This document shows positions 16,173 to 27,042 of a stretch of 64,000 nt of DNA, one piece after another. The stretch is from positions 682,001 through 746,000 of the forward strand of contig NZ_JAKCFC010000003.1 of NCBI RefSeq assembly GCF_021916785.1. The letters are read 5' to 3'. Source of the DNA: Mycolicibacterium lacusdiani (GTDB lineage: Bacteria > Actinomycetota > Actinomycetes > Mycobacteriales > Mycobacteriaceae). Position numbers and translations under genes: made by a program. Positions within the stretch are counted from its first letter, which is position 1; every line of letters starts with the position of its first letter. The notes below the pieces were generated by a model, which ran no database searches, was not told the DNA's origin, and worked only from the letters and a program-made list of their open reading frames with translations.

Positions 16173-18194
16173 GTGTCCACTCGAACCTCTCGCTTCGCTG
16201 CACTCGTCGTCGTGGCCGCGTCCATCGCGGCGCTGGTGTTGATCGGGAGTTCGAGTTCGGCCGAGCAATCACCCGTCGCCGTCCCCGCCACCGCGGAGTC
16301 CGCGCGTGCCGACGCCACCCGCGCCGAGTTCCCGCAGGGCAAGGCGGTGCCGGCGATCCTGGTGATCACGCGCGCCGACGGCGCAGCGCTGACTGCCGAC
16401 GACCTGACCGCCACCGACGCCGCGCGGGAACGCGTGCTCGCAGCGGCCGATGCCCAGGGCGCTCCCCCGGTCGTGGTGTCCCGGGACCGCGAGGCCGCCG
16501 TCGCGACGATCCCGCTGGCGAGCGACTTGTCGGGCTTCGCGCTCGACGACGCGGTGACGTCGGTGCGGACCGCTGCCGGCGACGGCCTGCCCGCCGATCT
16601 GCGTGCCGAGGTGACCGGCGGTCCCGCCTTCGGAGCCGACATCGCCAACTCGTTCAGCGGCGCAAACGTCACGCTCCTCGCCGTCACTGCGGCGGTGGTG
16701 GCGCTGCTGCTGATCATCACCTACCGCTCGCCCGTGCTCTGGCTGGTGCCGCTGCTGGTGATCGCGTTCGCCGACCGGGTGGGTTCGGTGGTCGGTGCCG
16801 CCATCGCCACGGCGGTGGGCACCACGCCCGACGGTTCGACGTCGGGCATCACCAGCGTGCTGGTGTTCGGCGCGGGCACGAACTATGCGCTGCTGCTGAT
16901 CTCGCGGTACCGCGAGGAACTCGGCAGCGAGCAGAATGCCGGATCGGCGTTGGGGACCGCGGTGCGGCGCGCCGGGCCCGCCATCGTGGCGAGCAACGCG
17001 ACCGTGGTGCTCGCACTGCTGACACTGTGCTTCGCCTCGTCGCCGAGCACCCGCAGCCTGGGCGTGCAGGCCGCCGCCGGACTGGTGGTCGCGGCGGTGT
17101 TCGTGCTCGTCGTGTTGCCGCCCGCGCTGGGACTGTTCGGCAAGAAGCTGTTCTGGCCGTTCGTGCCGAAGGTCGGCGCCGAACCGCTGACCACGACCGG
17201 GCTTTGGCACAGAATCGCCGCCGGCGTCGCGAGGCGCCCCGCGATCGTCTCGGGCTCGGCGATCGCCGTGCTGGCGCTGCTGTGCACCGGACTGCTGGCC
17301 ACGCCGATCGGCCTGTCGCAGACCGAGCAGTTCCGGGTGCAGGCGGAGTCGGTGACGGGTTACGAGACGCTTGCTCGACACTTTCCGAGCGGACTCACCG
17401 ATCCCACCCGAATCGTCGCGTCGAGCGGTTCCGACGGCGCAATCGAGCAGGCCATCACGTCGACTCCCGGCGTGGTGTCGGCCACCCCGACCGGGCGCTC
17501 GCCCTCGGGACTGACGCAGTGGTCGGTGGTGCTCGACGCGCCACCGGCCTCCGACGACGCGTTCGCGACCGTCGACGCGCTGCGGACGTCGGTCAGGGCC
17601 GTGGATCCCGGCGGCCTGGTCGGCGGGTCCGACGCCACCGCACGCGACGCACGGTCCGCCGCGCAACGCGACCTTCGTGTCGTAGTCCCGGCAATCTTGG
17701 CCGTGGTGCTGGTGGTGCTCTACGTGCTGCTGCGCGCGGCACTGGCACCGCTGGTCCTCGTGGCCGTCACCGTGCTGAGCGCGCTGGCCGCGCTGGGTCT
17801 CGGCGGCTGGGTCAGCGTGCACGCCTTCGGCTTCCCCGCCCTGGACAACGCGACGCCGCTGTTCGCCTTCCTCTTCCTGGTGGCGCTCGGGGTCGACTAC
17901 ACGATCTTCCTGGTTACCCGCGCCCGCGAGGAGACTCCCGAGCACGGCACGAAGGAGGGCATCGTGCGAGCGGTGTCGGCGACCGGTGCCGTGATCACCA
18001 GCGCGGGAATCGTTCTCGCCGCGGTGTTCTGCGTGCTCGGGGTGCTGCCGCTGATCGTCTTGACGCAAATCGGCATCATCGTGGGCCTCGGCATCCTGCT
18101 CGACACGTTCGTGGTGCGGACCGTGATCATCCCGGCGTTGTTCACGCTGATCGGTCCGCGCATCTGGTGGCCGGCGTTGCGGCCGGAGCGATAA
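16173..18194 (+). CDS. MMPL/RND-family transporter
   Basis: 673 residues. An N-terminal helix precedes a periplasmic domain of about 130 residues, then a block of five or six helices, a second periplasmic domain and a second helix block. The paired RND signatures are VFGAGTNYALLLISRYREE in the first half and LGVDYTIFLVTRAREE in the second. In the first, Asn replaces the usual Asp. It is shorter than most MmpL proteins and lacks their long C-terminal tail. Drug or lipid export is plausible; the substrate is unknown. GTG 16173 is close to a weak GAAGG. An alpha/beta hydrolase gene follows 9 bp downstream, and control by the divergent MarR is likely. Confidence 0.85.
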   Translation: MSTRTSRFAALVVVAASIAALVLIGSSSSAEQSPVAVPATAESARADATRAEFPQGKAVPAILVITRADGAALTADDLTATDAARERVLAAADAQGAPPVVVSRDREAAVATIPLASDLSGFALDDAVTSVRTAAGDGLPADLRAEVTGGPAFGADIANSFSGANVTLLAVTAAVVALLLIITYRSPVLWLVPLLVIAFADRVGSVVGAAIATAVGTTPDGSTSGITSVLVFGAGTNYALLLISRYREELGSEQNAGSALGTAVRRAGPAIVASNATVVLALLTLCFASSPSTRSLGVQAAAGLVVAAVFVLVVLPPALGLFGKKLFWPFVPKVGAEPLTTTGLWHRIAAGVARRPAIVSGSAIAVLALLCTGLLATPIGLSQTEQFRVQAESVTGYETLARHFPSGLTDPTRIVASSGSDGAIEQAITSTPGVVSATPTGRSPSGLTQWSVVLDAPPASDDAFATVDALRTSVRAVDPGGLVGGSDATARDARSAAQRDLRVVVPAILAVVLVVLYVLLRAALAPLVLVAVTVLSALAALGLGGWVSVHAFGFPALDNATPLFAFLFLVALGVDYTIFLVTRAREETPEHGTKEGIVRAVSATGAVITSAGIVLAAVFCVLGVLPLIVLTQIGIIVGLGILLDTFVVRTVIIPALFTLIGPRIWWPALRPER

Positions 18195-18203
18195 TGTCCT
18201 CTC

Positions 18204-19010
18204 GTGGACTCCCGCATCGTCGACACCCGGCTCGGCCGGGTGCGCGTCCGTACCTCGGGTAGCGGCGAGACGATCGTCTTCTGGCCCAGCCTCCTGATGA
18301 CGGGCGACATGTGGTTGGCGCAGGCCTCGCACTTCGCCGACCGCTACCACGTGGTGCTCGTCGACCCACCGGGGCACGGCGAGAGTGACCCGCTGCGTGG
18401 GTATTTCACCTTCGCCGAGTGCGCCTGGTGCATCTCCGACCTGCTGGACGGACTCGACGTGGCGCGGGCGCACGTCGTCGGCAACTCGTGGGGCGGGATG
18501 ATCGGCGCCACGTTCGCCGCAAGGCATCCGGCGCGCATCGGCCGTGCCGTGCTGATGAACTGCACTGCGTCGGCGGCGAACCGATGGCAGAAGGTGGAGT
18601 ACGGCGCGCTGCTGCGAGCGGCGCGGCTGATGGGCGGGATCAAGCCGCCGCTGACGCGGTCGGTGCTCAAGGCGTTCCTCGGACCGACCACCTTCGCCAC
18701 CCGCCCGGGTGTGGTCGACGCCGTCACGGCCGCCGTTCGGTCCGTCGACGTCCGGTCGAGTTCGTGGGCGGTGCGCAGCGTGGTGCCCCGCCGGCCCGAT
18801 CAGCGCGAGCTGCTGGCCTCGATACGGACGCCGGTCCTCGTGGTCGCAGGCGCCGAGGACGCCACGTTCTCCAACGCCGAGACGAAGGCCATGGCCGACG
18901 CGATTCCGGGATCGTCATACGTGGTCCTCGACGGCGTCGCCCATCTTGCGGCACTCGAGAATCCCGGGCTGGTCAACTCGATCGTCAACGACTTCCTGGC
19001 TAGTTCCTGA
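18204..19010 (+). CDS. alpha/beta hydrolase
   Basis: 268 residues of alpha/beta-hydrolase fold. The nucleophile elbow is GNSWGG, preceded by VDPPGHGESD; the acid is probably the Asp in AGAEDATF and the general base the His in GVAHLAALE. Start GTG 18204 is 9 bp after the MMPL stop, so they are one transcription unit. It may process or detoxify the exporter's substrate; this is inference. The 3' end overlaps the convergent secreted-peptide gene by 11 bp. Confidence 0.87.
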   Translation: MDSRIVDTRLGRVRVRTSGSGETIVFWPSLLMTGDMWLAQASHFADRYHVVLVDPPGHGESDPLRGYFTFAECAWCISDLLDGLDVARAHVVGNSWGGMIGATFAARHPARIGRAVLMNCTASAANRWQKVEYGALLRAARLMGGIKPPLTRSVLKAFLGPTTFATRPGVVDAVTAAVRSVDVRSSSWAVRSVVPRRPDQRELLASIRTPVLVVAGAEDATFSNAETKAMADAIPGSSYVVLDGVAHLAALENPGLVNSIVNDFLASS

Positions 19011-19266
19011 TCGTCGGGGTGCCCCCGATGTAGGACTGCGGAGGGTTGCGCGACGGCTGATTCTGAGCGAAGCCGGTGCACAGGCCCAACTTGCCGCCGA
19101 CGCACGGGATGCCGTTCATCGTGGGAACGGGTCCACCGGACACCACGGTCGGGGCACCGTTGTAGGCGGCGTCGTCGTCCGCGACGGCCGCCGGTGCCAG
19201 CGCAAGCCCCATGGCACCGATCACCGTGAACAGTCGAATCGACCAGGCGAGACGGTTGGACGTCAT
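19000..19266 (-). CDS. small secreted protein
   Basis: 88 residues. A Sec signal peptide with Arg residues, a hydrophobic core (LFTVIGAMGLALAPA) and a probable AVADD cleavage site gives a mature chain of about 60 residues. Two Cys (GIPCVGG and GLCTGF) could pair. The mature part is rich in Gly, Pro and Asn. Start ATG 19266 has GAGGGGGA close upstream. It is divergent from the P450 gene. No family recognised. Confidence 0.75.
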   Translation of the reverse strand: MTSNRLAWSIRLFTVIGAMGLALAPAAVADDDAAYNGAPTVVSGGPVPTMNGIPCVGGKLGLCTGFAQNQPSRNPPQSYIGGTPTIRN

Positions 19267-19276
19267 GGTTCCCCCT

Positions 19277-19297
19277 CGTATCGAGTTCGACGATACG
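19277..19297. promoter_or_regulatory. perfect 7-7-7 inverted repeat upstream of P450
   Basis: CGTATCG and CGATACG are separated by AGTTCGA. The site lies between the divergent secreted-protein gene (ATG 19266) and the P450 gene (ATG 19344). It is 10 bp from the first and 46 bp from the second, a good place for an operator. No regulator gene is adjacent. TACCGT at 19331-19336 is a candidate -10 for the P450. Confidence 0.5.
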
Positions 19298-19343
19298 CCG
19301 CACGAGCCCACCGTCCTCAGAATCCGTCGGTACCGTCGATTGC

Positions 19344-20549
19344 ATGACCCAGGCACCGAGCCGGCCCCCCGTCCACATGCGGCGCGATGCGTTCGACCCC
19401 GCACCCGAGTTGGGCGAACTGCGTGCGGACGCAGGGGTCGGCACCGTCGTCAACGCGTTCGGCATGCAGGTCTTCATCGTCACCCGGCACGACGACGTCA
19501 AGGCGATGCTCGCCGACCACGAGCACTTCTCGAACGCACGGCCGCCGGGCTTCGTCGTGCCAGGCGCACCGGACGTCCCCGCCGCCGAACAGGAGTCGCA
19601 GCGCGCAGGCAATCTGCTCGGCATGGACCCCCCCGAACACCAGCGCCTACGCCGAATGCTCACCCCCGAGTTCACGATTCGTCGGATCAAGCGCCTCGAG
19701 CCGAGGATCACCCAGATCGTCGACGAGCATCTCGACGCCATGGCGGCCGGTGGGTCACCCGCCGACCTCGTCGAGGCGTTCGCGCTGCCGATCCCCTCGC
19801 TGGTGATCTGCGAACTGCTCGGCGTGCCCTACGCCGACCGTGAGGGTTTCCAACGCCGCGCCAACAAGCAGCTGGACCTGGCGCTGCCCATTCCCGAACG
19901 CCTCGACCTGGCCCGCGAGTCGCGCGAGTACATGCTCGGTCTCGTCCGGCGTGCGCGCCTGGCGCCCGGCGAGGACATCATCGGCATGCTGGTGCGCGAA
20001 CACGCCGACGAACTGACCGACGACGAACTCGTAGGCGTGGCGAGCCTCCTGCTGCTCGCCGGCCACGAGACCACCTCGAACATGCTGGGACTGGGAACCC
20101 TTGCGCTACTGCGTCATCCGGACCAGCTGGCGGCTGTGCGCGACGAGCCCGACGCGATCGGGCCCGCCGTCGAGGAACTGCTGCGGTGGCTGTCGATCGT
20201 GCACACCTCGATCCCCCGCATCACCACTACCGACGTGGAGGTCGCTGGCGTGCCCATCCCCGCGGGCCAGCTGGTGTTCGCGTCCCTGCCCGCAGGCAAC
20301 CGCGATCCCGACTTCGTCGACGCGCCAGAGGAATTCGACATCCGCCGCGGCGCGCCCGGCCACCTGGCGTTCGGCCACGGCGTGCACCACTGCCTGGGTG
20401 CGCCGCTGGCACGCATGGAGATGCGCATCGCGTGGCCGGCGCTGTTCCGCCGGTTCCCCGACCTGGCCCTCGCCGAGGACTTCGACCACGTGGCGTTCCG
20501 CGAGTTCCACTTCATCTACGGACTGCGGTCGCTGCAGGTGACGTGGTGA
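19344..20549 (+). CDS. cytochrome P450
   Basis: 401 residues, a soluble class I bacterial P450. The I-helix oxygen-binding motif is LLLAGHETTSN, the ExxR motif lies in ELLRWLS/R, and the heme loop FGHGVHHCLGAPLAR carries the axial Cys. Overall character is CYP105-like, and the substrate is unknown. The ferredoxin gene starts within the stop codon (GTGA), so it is the probable electron donor. TACCGT lies seven bases before the ATG, suggesting a leaderless message, and a perfect inverted repeat lies upstream. Confidence 0.92.
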   Translation: MTQAPSRPPVHMRRDAFDPAPELGELRADAGVGTVVNAFGMQVFIVTRHDDVKAMLADHEHFSNARPPGFVVPGAPDVPAAEQESQRAGNLLGMDPPEHQRLRRMLTPEFTIRRIKRLEPRITQIVDEHLDAMAAGGSPADLVEAFALPIPSLVICELLGVPYADREGFQRRANKQLDLALPIPERLDLARESREYMLGLVRRARLAPGEDIIGMLVREHADELTDDELVGVASLLLLAGHETTSNMLGLGTLALLRHPDQLAAVRDEPDAIGPAVEELLRWLSIVHTSIPRITTTDVEVAGVPIPAGQLVFASLPAGNRDPDFVDAPEEFDIRRGAPGHLAFGHGVHHCLGAPLARMEMRIAWPALFRRFPDLALAEDFDHVAFREFHFIYGLRSLQVTW

Positions 20550-20734
20550 GGGTCGAGGCCGATCGCGACGCCTGCATCTCCGCGGGCAACTGCGTGATGA
20601 CCGCGGGCGAGATCTTCGATCAGGACGACGACGGGATCGTCGTGGTGCTCCAGTCGGACGTCACCGCCGAGGACGAAGCCAAGGTGCGCGAGGCCGTCAA
20701 GCTGTGTCCGGCGTCGGCGCTTCGGCTGGTTTGA
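20546..20734 (+). CDS. 3Fe-4S-type ferredoxin
   Basis: 62 residues from GTG 20546. Cys10 and Cys16 (CISAGNC) with Cys54 in LCPASAL leave a three-ligand set, so a 3Fe-4S cluster is expected, as in other P450-partner ferredoxins of actinobacteria. The acidic middle fits docking to a P450. Translational coupling to the P450 by GTGA supports the pairing. The end overlaps the convergent membrane gene by 38 bp. Confidence 0.88.
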   Translation: MRVEADRDACISAGNCVMTAGEIFDQDDDGIVVVLQSDVTAEDEAKVREAVKLCPASALRLV

Positions 20735-21401
20735 CGTCATCGTGGCGCAGGTCGATGACGCCTGCGCGATTGAGTAGCAGCAGGCTGACGACGAGCACCC
20801 AGATGGGGAACGCCATGGTCATCCACATGCTGATGTCACTGGCAACCATCAACACGACGGCGAGCGCATAGGTGGCACCGACGAGCCAACGCGGCATCAG
20901 GCCCGTCCGCAACCAGATCGTTGCCAGCGAGATCATGAACACTGCGGCCATGCGGAGCGCGTAGGTCTTGGAAATGGTCAGCAGCATCGCGCGGCCGAAC
21001 GTCGCCACCTCGTCGTTGACCGTCGGATCGACGATCAGCGCACTGCTCGCCTGAAGGCCGGCCCCCACTCCCACGACGACGAACATCATCGCCAGGAACA
21101 GCAGACCACTGCCGATGAAGACGGTGGAGAAGAACTTGTCCTCCAAGCGTCCAAACCCGTCGCGGACCACGCCGATGAACCACAGGAACGTGATCCCCGC
21201 GAACGGCATCAGGATCGACGCCACCCTGAGGTGAACGCTGCCGTCGATCAGCCACTGCGAGCCGGGAGCAGCACCCTCGGGCAGCGCCGTACGGATCAGC
21301 GTCAGCGAAGTACCGAACAGGACGGCGAACAACACTCCGGCAGCGGCGGCCGCGCGCGGTGTCCTCAGCCCGGTCAGCTTGGGCGCAGCGTGCTCGGTCA
21401 T
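20697..21401 (-). CDS. polytopic membrane protein of unknown function
   Basis: 234 residues with about six transmembrane helices: AAGVLFAVLFGTSLTLI, ILMPFAGITFLWFIGVV, VFIGSGLLFLAMMFVVVGV and three toward the C-terminus. A conserved-looking loop (DGFGRLEDKFFSTVFIGSG) follows the second helix. No catalytic motif seen. Start ATG 21401 lies 14 bp after the thioesterase stop on the same strand. It overlaps the ferredoxin gene at its 3' end. Confidence 0.75.
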   Translation of the reverse strand: MTEHAAPKLTGLRTPRAAAAAGVLFAVLFGTSLTLIRTALPEGAAPGSQWLIDGSVHLRVASILMPFAGITFLWFIGVVRDGFGRLEDKFFSTVFIGSGLLFLAMMFVVVGVGAGLQASSALIVDPTVNDEVATFGRAMLLTISKTYALRMAAVFMISLATIWLRTGLMPRWLVGATYALAVVLMVASDISMWMTMAFPIWVLVVSLLLLNRAGVIDLRHDDVKPAEAPTPDTA

Positions 21402-21415
21402 GCCGTCATGGTGCC

Positions 21416-24058
<2,643 letters not shown>

Positions 24059-24072
24059 GTACCTTCGCTGAG

Positions 24073-24852
24073 GTGAGCATTCGTCCCCTGCGCCAGTCGG
24101 TGCGCCCCAGCCCGATCTTCCTGGCGATCGTGGCGATCACCGCGGCAGGCGCCGTGGTCGCGTGGCTCGCAGGCGACGTTCGCGAGCCGCTGGCGTACGT
24201 CGGCGTGTTCGTCTTCGTGCTGTTCGGCTGGCTGGTGTCGCTGTGCCTGCACGAGTTCGGCCACGCCTACACCGCGTGGCGCTACGGCGACCACGACGTC
24301 GAGGTCCGCGGATACCTGACGCTCAATCCCCTCAAGTACTCGAACCCGATGCTTTCGCTGGGCCTTCCGGTCCTGTTCATCGCGCTCGGCGGCATCGGCC
24401 TGCCCGGCGGCGCGGTGTACGTACGGACGTCGTGGATGACGCCGCGGCAGCGCACGATGGTGAGCCTCGCGGGACCGTTCGCCAACGTGGTGCTCGCCGT
24501 CATCCTGCTGGCGGTGACGAAGCTGCTCTACGACCCCGAGCATGCGGTGTTCTGGGCCGGCATGGCGTTCCTGGGGTTCCTACAGGTGACCGCCGTACTG
24601 CTGAACCTGCTACCGATCCCCGGGCTCGACGGGTACGGCGCGCTGGAGCCGCACCTCGCCCACGAGACGCAGCGCAAACTGGACCCGGTCAAGGGCTGGG
24701 GGTTCCTGATCCTGTTGCTGCTGCTGATCGTGCCAGCGCTCAACCAGGTGTTCTTCTCGGTCGTGTACGCGGTCTACGAACTGTCCGGCGTGCCGAGCTA
24801 CCTCTCGGCAGTCGGCGGTTCGCTAATGCGGTTCTGGTCGGCCTGGATGTAG
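24073..24852 (+). CDS. M50 site-2 protease family membrane metalloprotease (Rv0359-like)
   Basis: 259 residues with about six transmembrane helices. The zinc-binding HEFGH is at residues 60-64 inside a helix, and the second motif, NLLPIPGLDGYG, supplies the third ligand Asp. This is the minimal M50B architecture without a PDZ domain. It would cut a membrane-embedded substrate; none is indicated by the neighbours. GTG 24073 has GAGG-like sequence upstream and starts 14 bp after the Rv0358-like stop. Confidence 0.9.
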   Translation: MSIRPLRQSVRPSPIFLAIVAITAAGAVVAWLAGDVREPLAYVGVFVFVLFGWLVSLCLHEFGHAYTAWRYGDHDVEVRGYLTLNPLKYSNPMLSLGLPVLFIALGGIGLPGGAVYVRTSWMTPRQRTMVSLAGPFANVVLAVILLAVTKLLYDPEHAVFWAGMAFLGFLQVTAVLLNLLPIPGLDGYGALEPHLAHETQRKLDPVKGWGFLILLLLLIVPALNQVFFSVVYAVYELSGVPSYLSAVGGSLMRFWSAWM

Positions 24853-24869
24853 ACGGACGCCTTGCGATA

Positions 24870-24887
24870 TATGCGACTTTCCGCATA
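24870..24887. promoter_or_regulatory. inverted repeat overlapping the -10 of the CDF exporter gene
   Basis: TATGCG and CGCATA are separated by six bases. The right arm overlaps TAGATT (24886-24891), a TANNNT -10 box that ends six bases before the ATG at 24898. A bound repressor would block a leaderless promoter. ArsR/SmtB-type metal sensors use comparable inverted repeats, and KmtR controls the CDF gene Rv2025c in M. tuberculosis. Confidence 0.55.
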
Positions 24888-24897
24888 GATTGCGGGT

Positions 24898-25791
24898 ATG
24901 GGCGCAGGGCACGACCACAGTCACGGCGGCGGCGACGTCCGCGTCAGCCGGATGGTCATCGGCGCGGCGATCCTGGCGACGTTCTTCGTCGTCGAACTCG
25001 CCACCGCGCTGACCATCGACTCGATCGCACTGCTCGCCGACGCCGGCCACATGCTGACCGACCTCGTCGCGATGTTCATGGGCCTGACCGCGGTGCTGCT
25101 GGCCAAGCACGGACCGGCCTCGGCATCCCGCACGTACGGCTGGCACCGCGCGGAGGTGTTCACCGCGGTCGCCAACGCGGTGCTGCTCCTGGGCGTTGCG
25201 GCGTTCATCCTCTACGAGGCGTTCGAGCGCCTCGGCGACGCGCCGGACATCCCTGGCGTCCCGATGATCGTGGTCGCGACCCTCGGCCTGCTGGCCAACC
25301 TCGTGGTGATGCTGCTGCTCCGCTCCTCGTCCGAGGACAGCCTGGCGGTCAAGGGCGCCTACATGGAGGTCGTCGCCGACACCGTCGGCAGCGTCGGCGT
25401 CCTGATCGCGGGCATCGTCACGGTCACGACGACGTGGCCCTACGCCGACGTCGTCGTCGCAGTGTTCGTCGCCCTGTGGGTGCTGCCGCGCGCGGTGTCG
25501 CTGGCGCGGGCCGCCCTGCGGATCCTGTCCGAATCGTCACCCAGCCACATCGACGTCGACGAACTCCGCACTGCGCTGGCGGCCGTCGACGGCGTCACGG
25601 GCGTCCACGACCTGCACGTGTGGACCCTGGTGCCCGGGCGGGACATGGCGACGGCCCACGTGACCTGCAGCGGCGACACGACCAGGGTGCTCGAGGACAC
25701 CAGGGCGGTCCTCGCCGCCCGCGGACTCGAGCACGCGACCGTGCAGGTCGAACCGCCCGTCGGTGGCTGCGACGAACACAGCCGCTGCTGA
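24898..25791 (+). CDS. cation diffusion facilitator metal exporter
   Basis: 297 residues with six transmembrane helices and a C-terminal cytoplasmic domain. A short His-rich start (GHDHSHGGG) precedes the first helix. The A-site ligands are His and Asp in LADAGHMLTD; in helix 5 the sequence MEVVADTVGS gives Glu-x3-Asp where Zn exporters often have His-x3-Asp. The divalent metal is therefore uncertain. The operator over its promoter suggests metal-responsive control. It stands alone between the M50 protease and the DUF3151 gene. Confidence 0.9.
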   Translation: MGAGHDHSHGGGDVRVSRMVIGAAILATFFVVELATALTIDSIALLADAGHMLTDLVAMFMGLTAVLLAKHGPASASRTYGWHRAEVFTAVANAVLLLGVAAFILYEAFERLGDAPDIPGVPMIVVATLGLLANLVVMLLLRSSSEDSLAVKGAYMEVVADTVGSVGVLIAGIVTVTTTWPYADVVVAVFVALWVLPRAVSLARAALRILSESSPSHIDVDELRTALAAVDGVTGVHDLHVWTLVPGRDMATAHVTCSGDTTRVLEDTRAVLAARGLEHATVQVEPPVGGCDEHSRC

Positions 25792-25798
25792 GCGGGCG

Positions 25799-26215
25799 CT
25801 ACTGGGGCAGCAGCTGCAGCCGCGCGCCCGGATCGCAGTCGTCGAGCAGATCGAGGCAGCGCTGGTACTCGTCGGTTTCGCCGATGGACTCGGCGGCGCG
25901 GGCCAGCGCCGCGACGCACCGCAGGAAACCGCGGTTCGGCTCGTGCGAGTACGGCACCGGGCCGAAGCCCTTCCACCCGTTGCGGCGCAACTTGTCCAGC
26001 CCGCGGTGATAGCCCGTCCTGGCATAGGCGTACGCGGTGATGGCCCGATCGTCGCCGAGGGCCTCCTCCGCGAGCGCCGCCCACACGACCGACGCCGCGG
26101 GGTGTGCTGCCGCGACGATCGCGGGGTTCTCACCCGCGTCGAGCGCTTCCTCCGCCTCGGTGTCCCGTGGCAGTCGCACCGGTTCCGGCCCCAGAAGGTC
26201 ACCCATTCGCGTCAT
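25799..26215 (-). CDS. DUF3151 protein (Rv0360c-like)
   Basis: 138 residues, mainly helical, with GWKGFGPVPYSHEPNRGFLR in the C-terminal half, typical of the actinobacterial DUF3151 family. Function unknown. Its stop is 7 bp from that of the convergent CDF gene. It is divergent from the Rv0361-like gene, as in M. tuberculosis. Confidence 0.85.
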   Translation of the reverse strand: MTRMGDLLGPEPVRLPRDTEAEEALDAGENPAIVAAAHPAASVVWAALAEEALGDDRAITAYAYARTGYHRGLDKLRRNGWKGFGPVPYSHEPNRGFLRCVAALARAAESIGETDEYQRCLDLLDDCDPGARLQLLPQ

Positions 26216-26315
26216 GGGCCTATTGTGCCGTGCGGGCTCCGGCGAGGTCCGACGCGTGTGCCGGTGCAGGTGGATAAGCTCTGTTTGGACCGTTGCGAGG
26301 AGGACTGAGACTCAC

Positions 26316-27035
26316 ATGTCGAACCCATCGGGGCCCGACGAGAACGACCGCAGGGGGGCTGACGACGCCACGGATCCCGGCGAACGCCGCTTCACCGCGC
26401 CGTCGCCGTCCGACGCCGGCGAGACCCAGGTCATCGGCACCTTCGGCGAACCGGCCACCGAAGTGTTCTCGGCCGCGCAGTCACCGGCCGACCTCTCGGC
26501 GGCCTCGGCCTTCACCGAGCCGATCGCGCAGCAGAACGCCCCAGGCCCGCAGGTCATCCCTGGCCGCACCGACGTCCCGAAGCCACCGAAGTCCCGCCGG
26601 AGCTGGGGCTGGGTGATCGCCGTCCTGCTCGTCATCGCCGCCGTCGTCGCCGTCGCCATCCTCGGCACGATCCTGCTGACCCGCGACGACGAGGCGAAGG
26701 TGTCGCAGGAGGACCAGGTCCGCTCGACCATCCAGGACTTCGACACCGCGATCCAGAAGGGCGACCTGGCCACGCTGCGCAGCATCACGTGTGGCGACAC
26801 CGCGGTCAGCTACGTGAACTACGACGACGCCAAGTGGAAGGACATCCACGCCAAGGTGGCCGCCGCCCGTCAGTATCCGGTGGTGGCGAGCATCGACGAG
26901 GTCGTCGTCAACGGGACGCACGCCGAGGCCAACGTGACGTCGTTCATGGCGTTCGACCCGGCCACCCGCTCGACGCGGAGCTTCGATCTGGAGTTCCGCG
27001 ACGAGCAGTGGAAGGTGTGCCAAGCCCCGCAGTAA
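26316..27035 (+). CDS. single-pass membrane protein (Rv0361-like)
   Basis: 239 residues: about 95 acidic, Pro- and Ala-rich cytoplasmic residues, one helix (WVIAVLLVIAAVVAVAIL), then an extracytoplasmic NTF2-like domain ending RDEQWKVCQAP. Two Cys (SITCGD and KVCQ) may form a disulfide. GAGGAGG lies 12 bases before ATG 26316. The external domain resembles that of the protein at 12034. Function unknown. It is convergent with fba, 7 bp between stops. Confidence 0.82.
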   Translation: MSNPSGPDENDRRGADDATDPGERRFTAPSPSDAGETQVIGTFGEPATEVFSAAQSPADLSAASAFTEPIAQQNAPGPQVIPGRTDVPKPPKSRRSWGWVIAVLLVIAAVVAVAILGTILLTRDDEAKVSQEDQVRSTIQDFDTAIQKGDLATLRSITCGDTAVSYVNYDDAKWKDIHAKVAAARQYPVVASIDEVVVNGTHAEANVTSFMAFDPATRSTRSFDLEFRDEQWKVCQAPQ

Positions 27036-27042
27036 TCAGTGA

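Noticed and set aside
16269..18527. Long minus-strand open frame opposite the MMPL gene
   Set aside because: Its product is low-complexity, rich in Arg, Gln, His and Asp, and lies fully antisense to a well-supported transporter; it is a GC-rich shadow.
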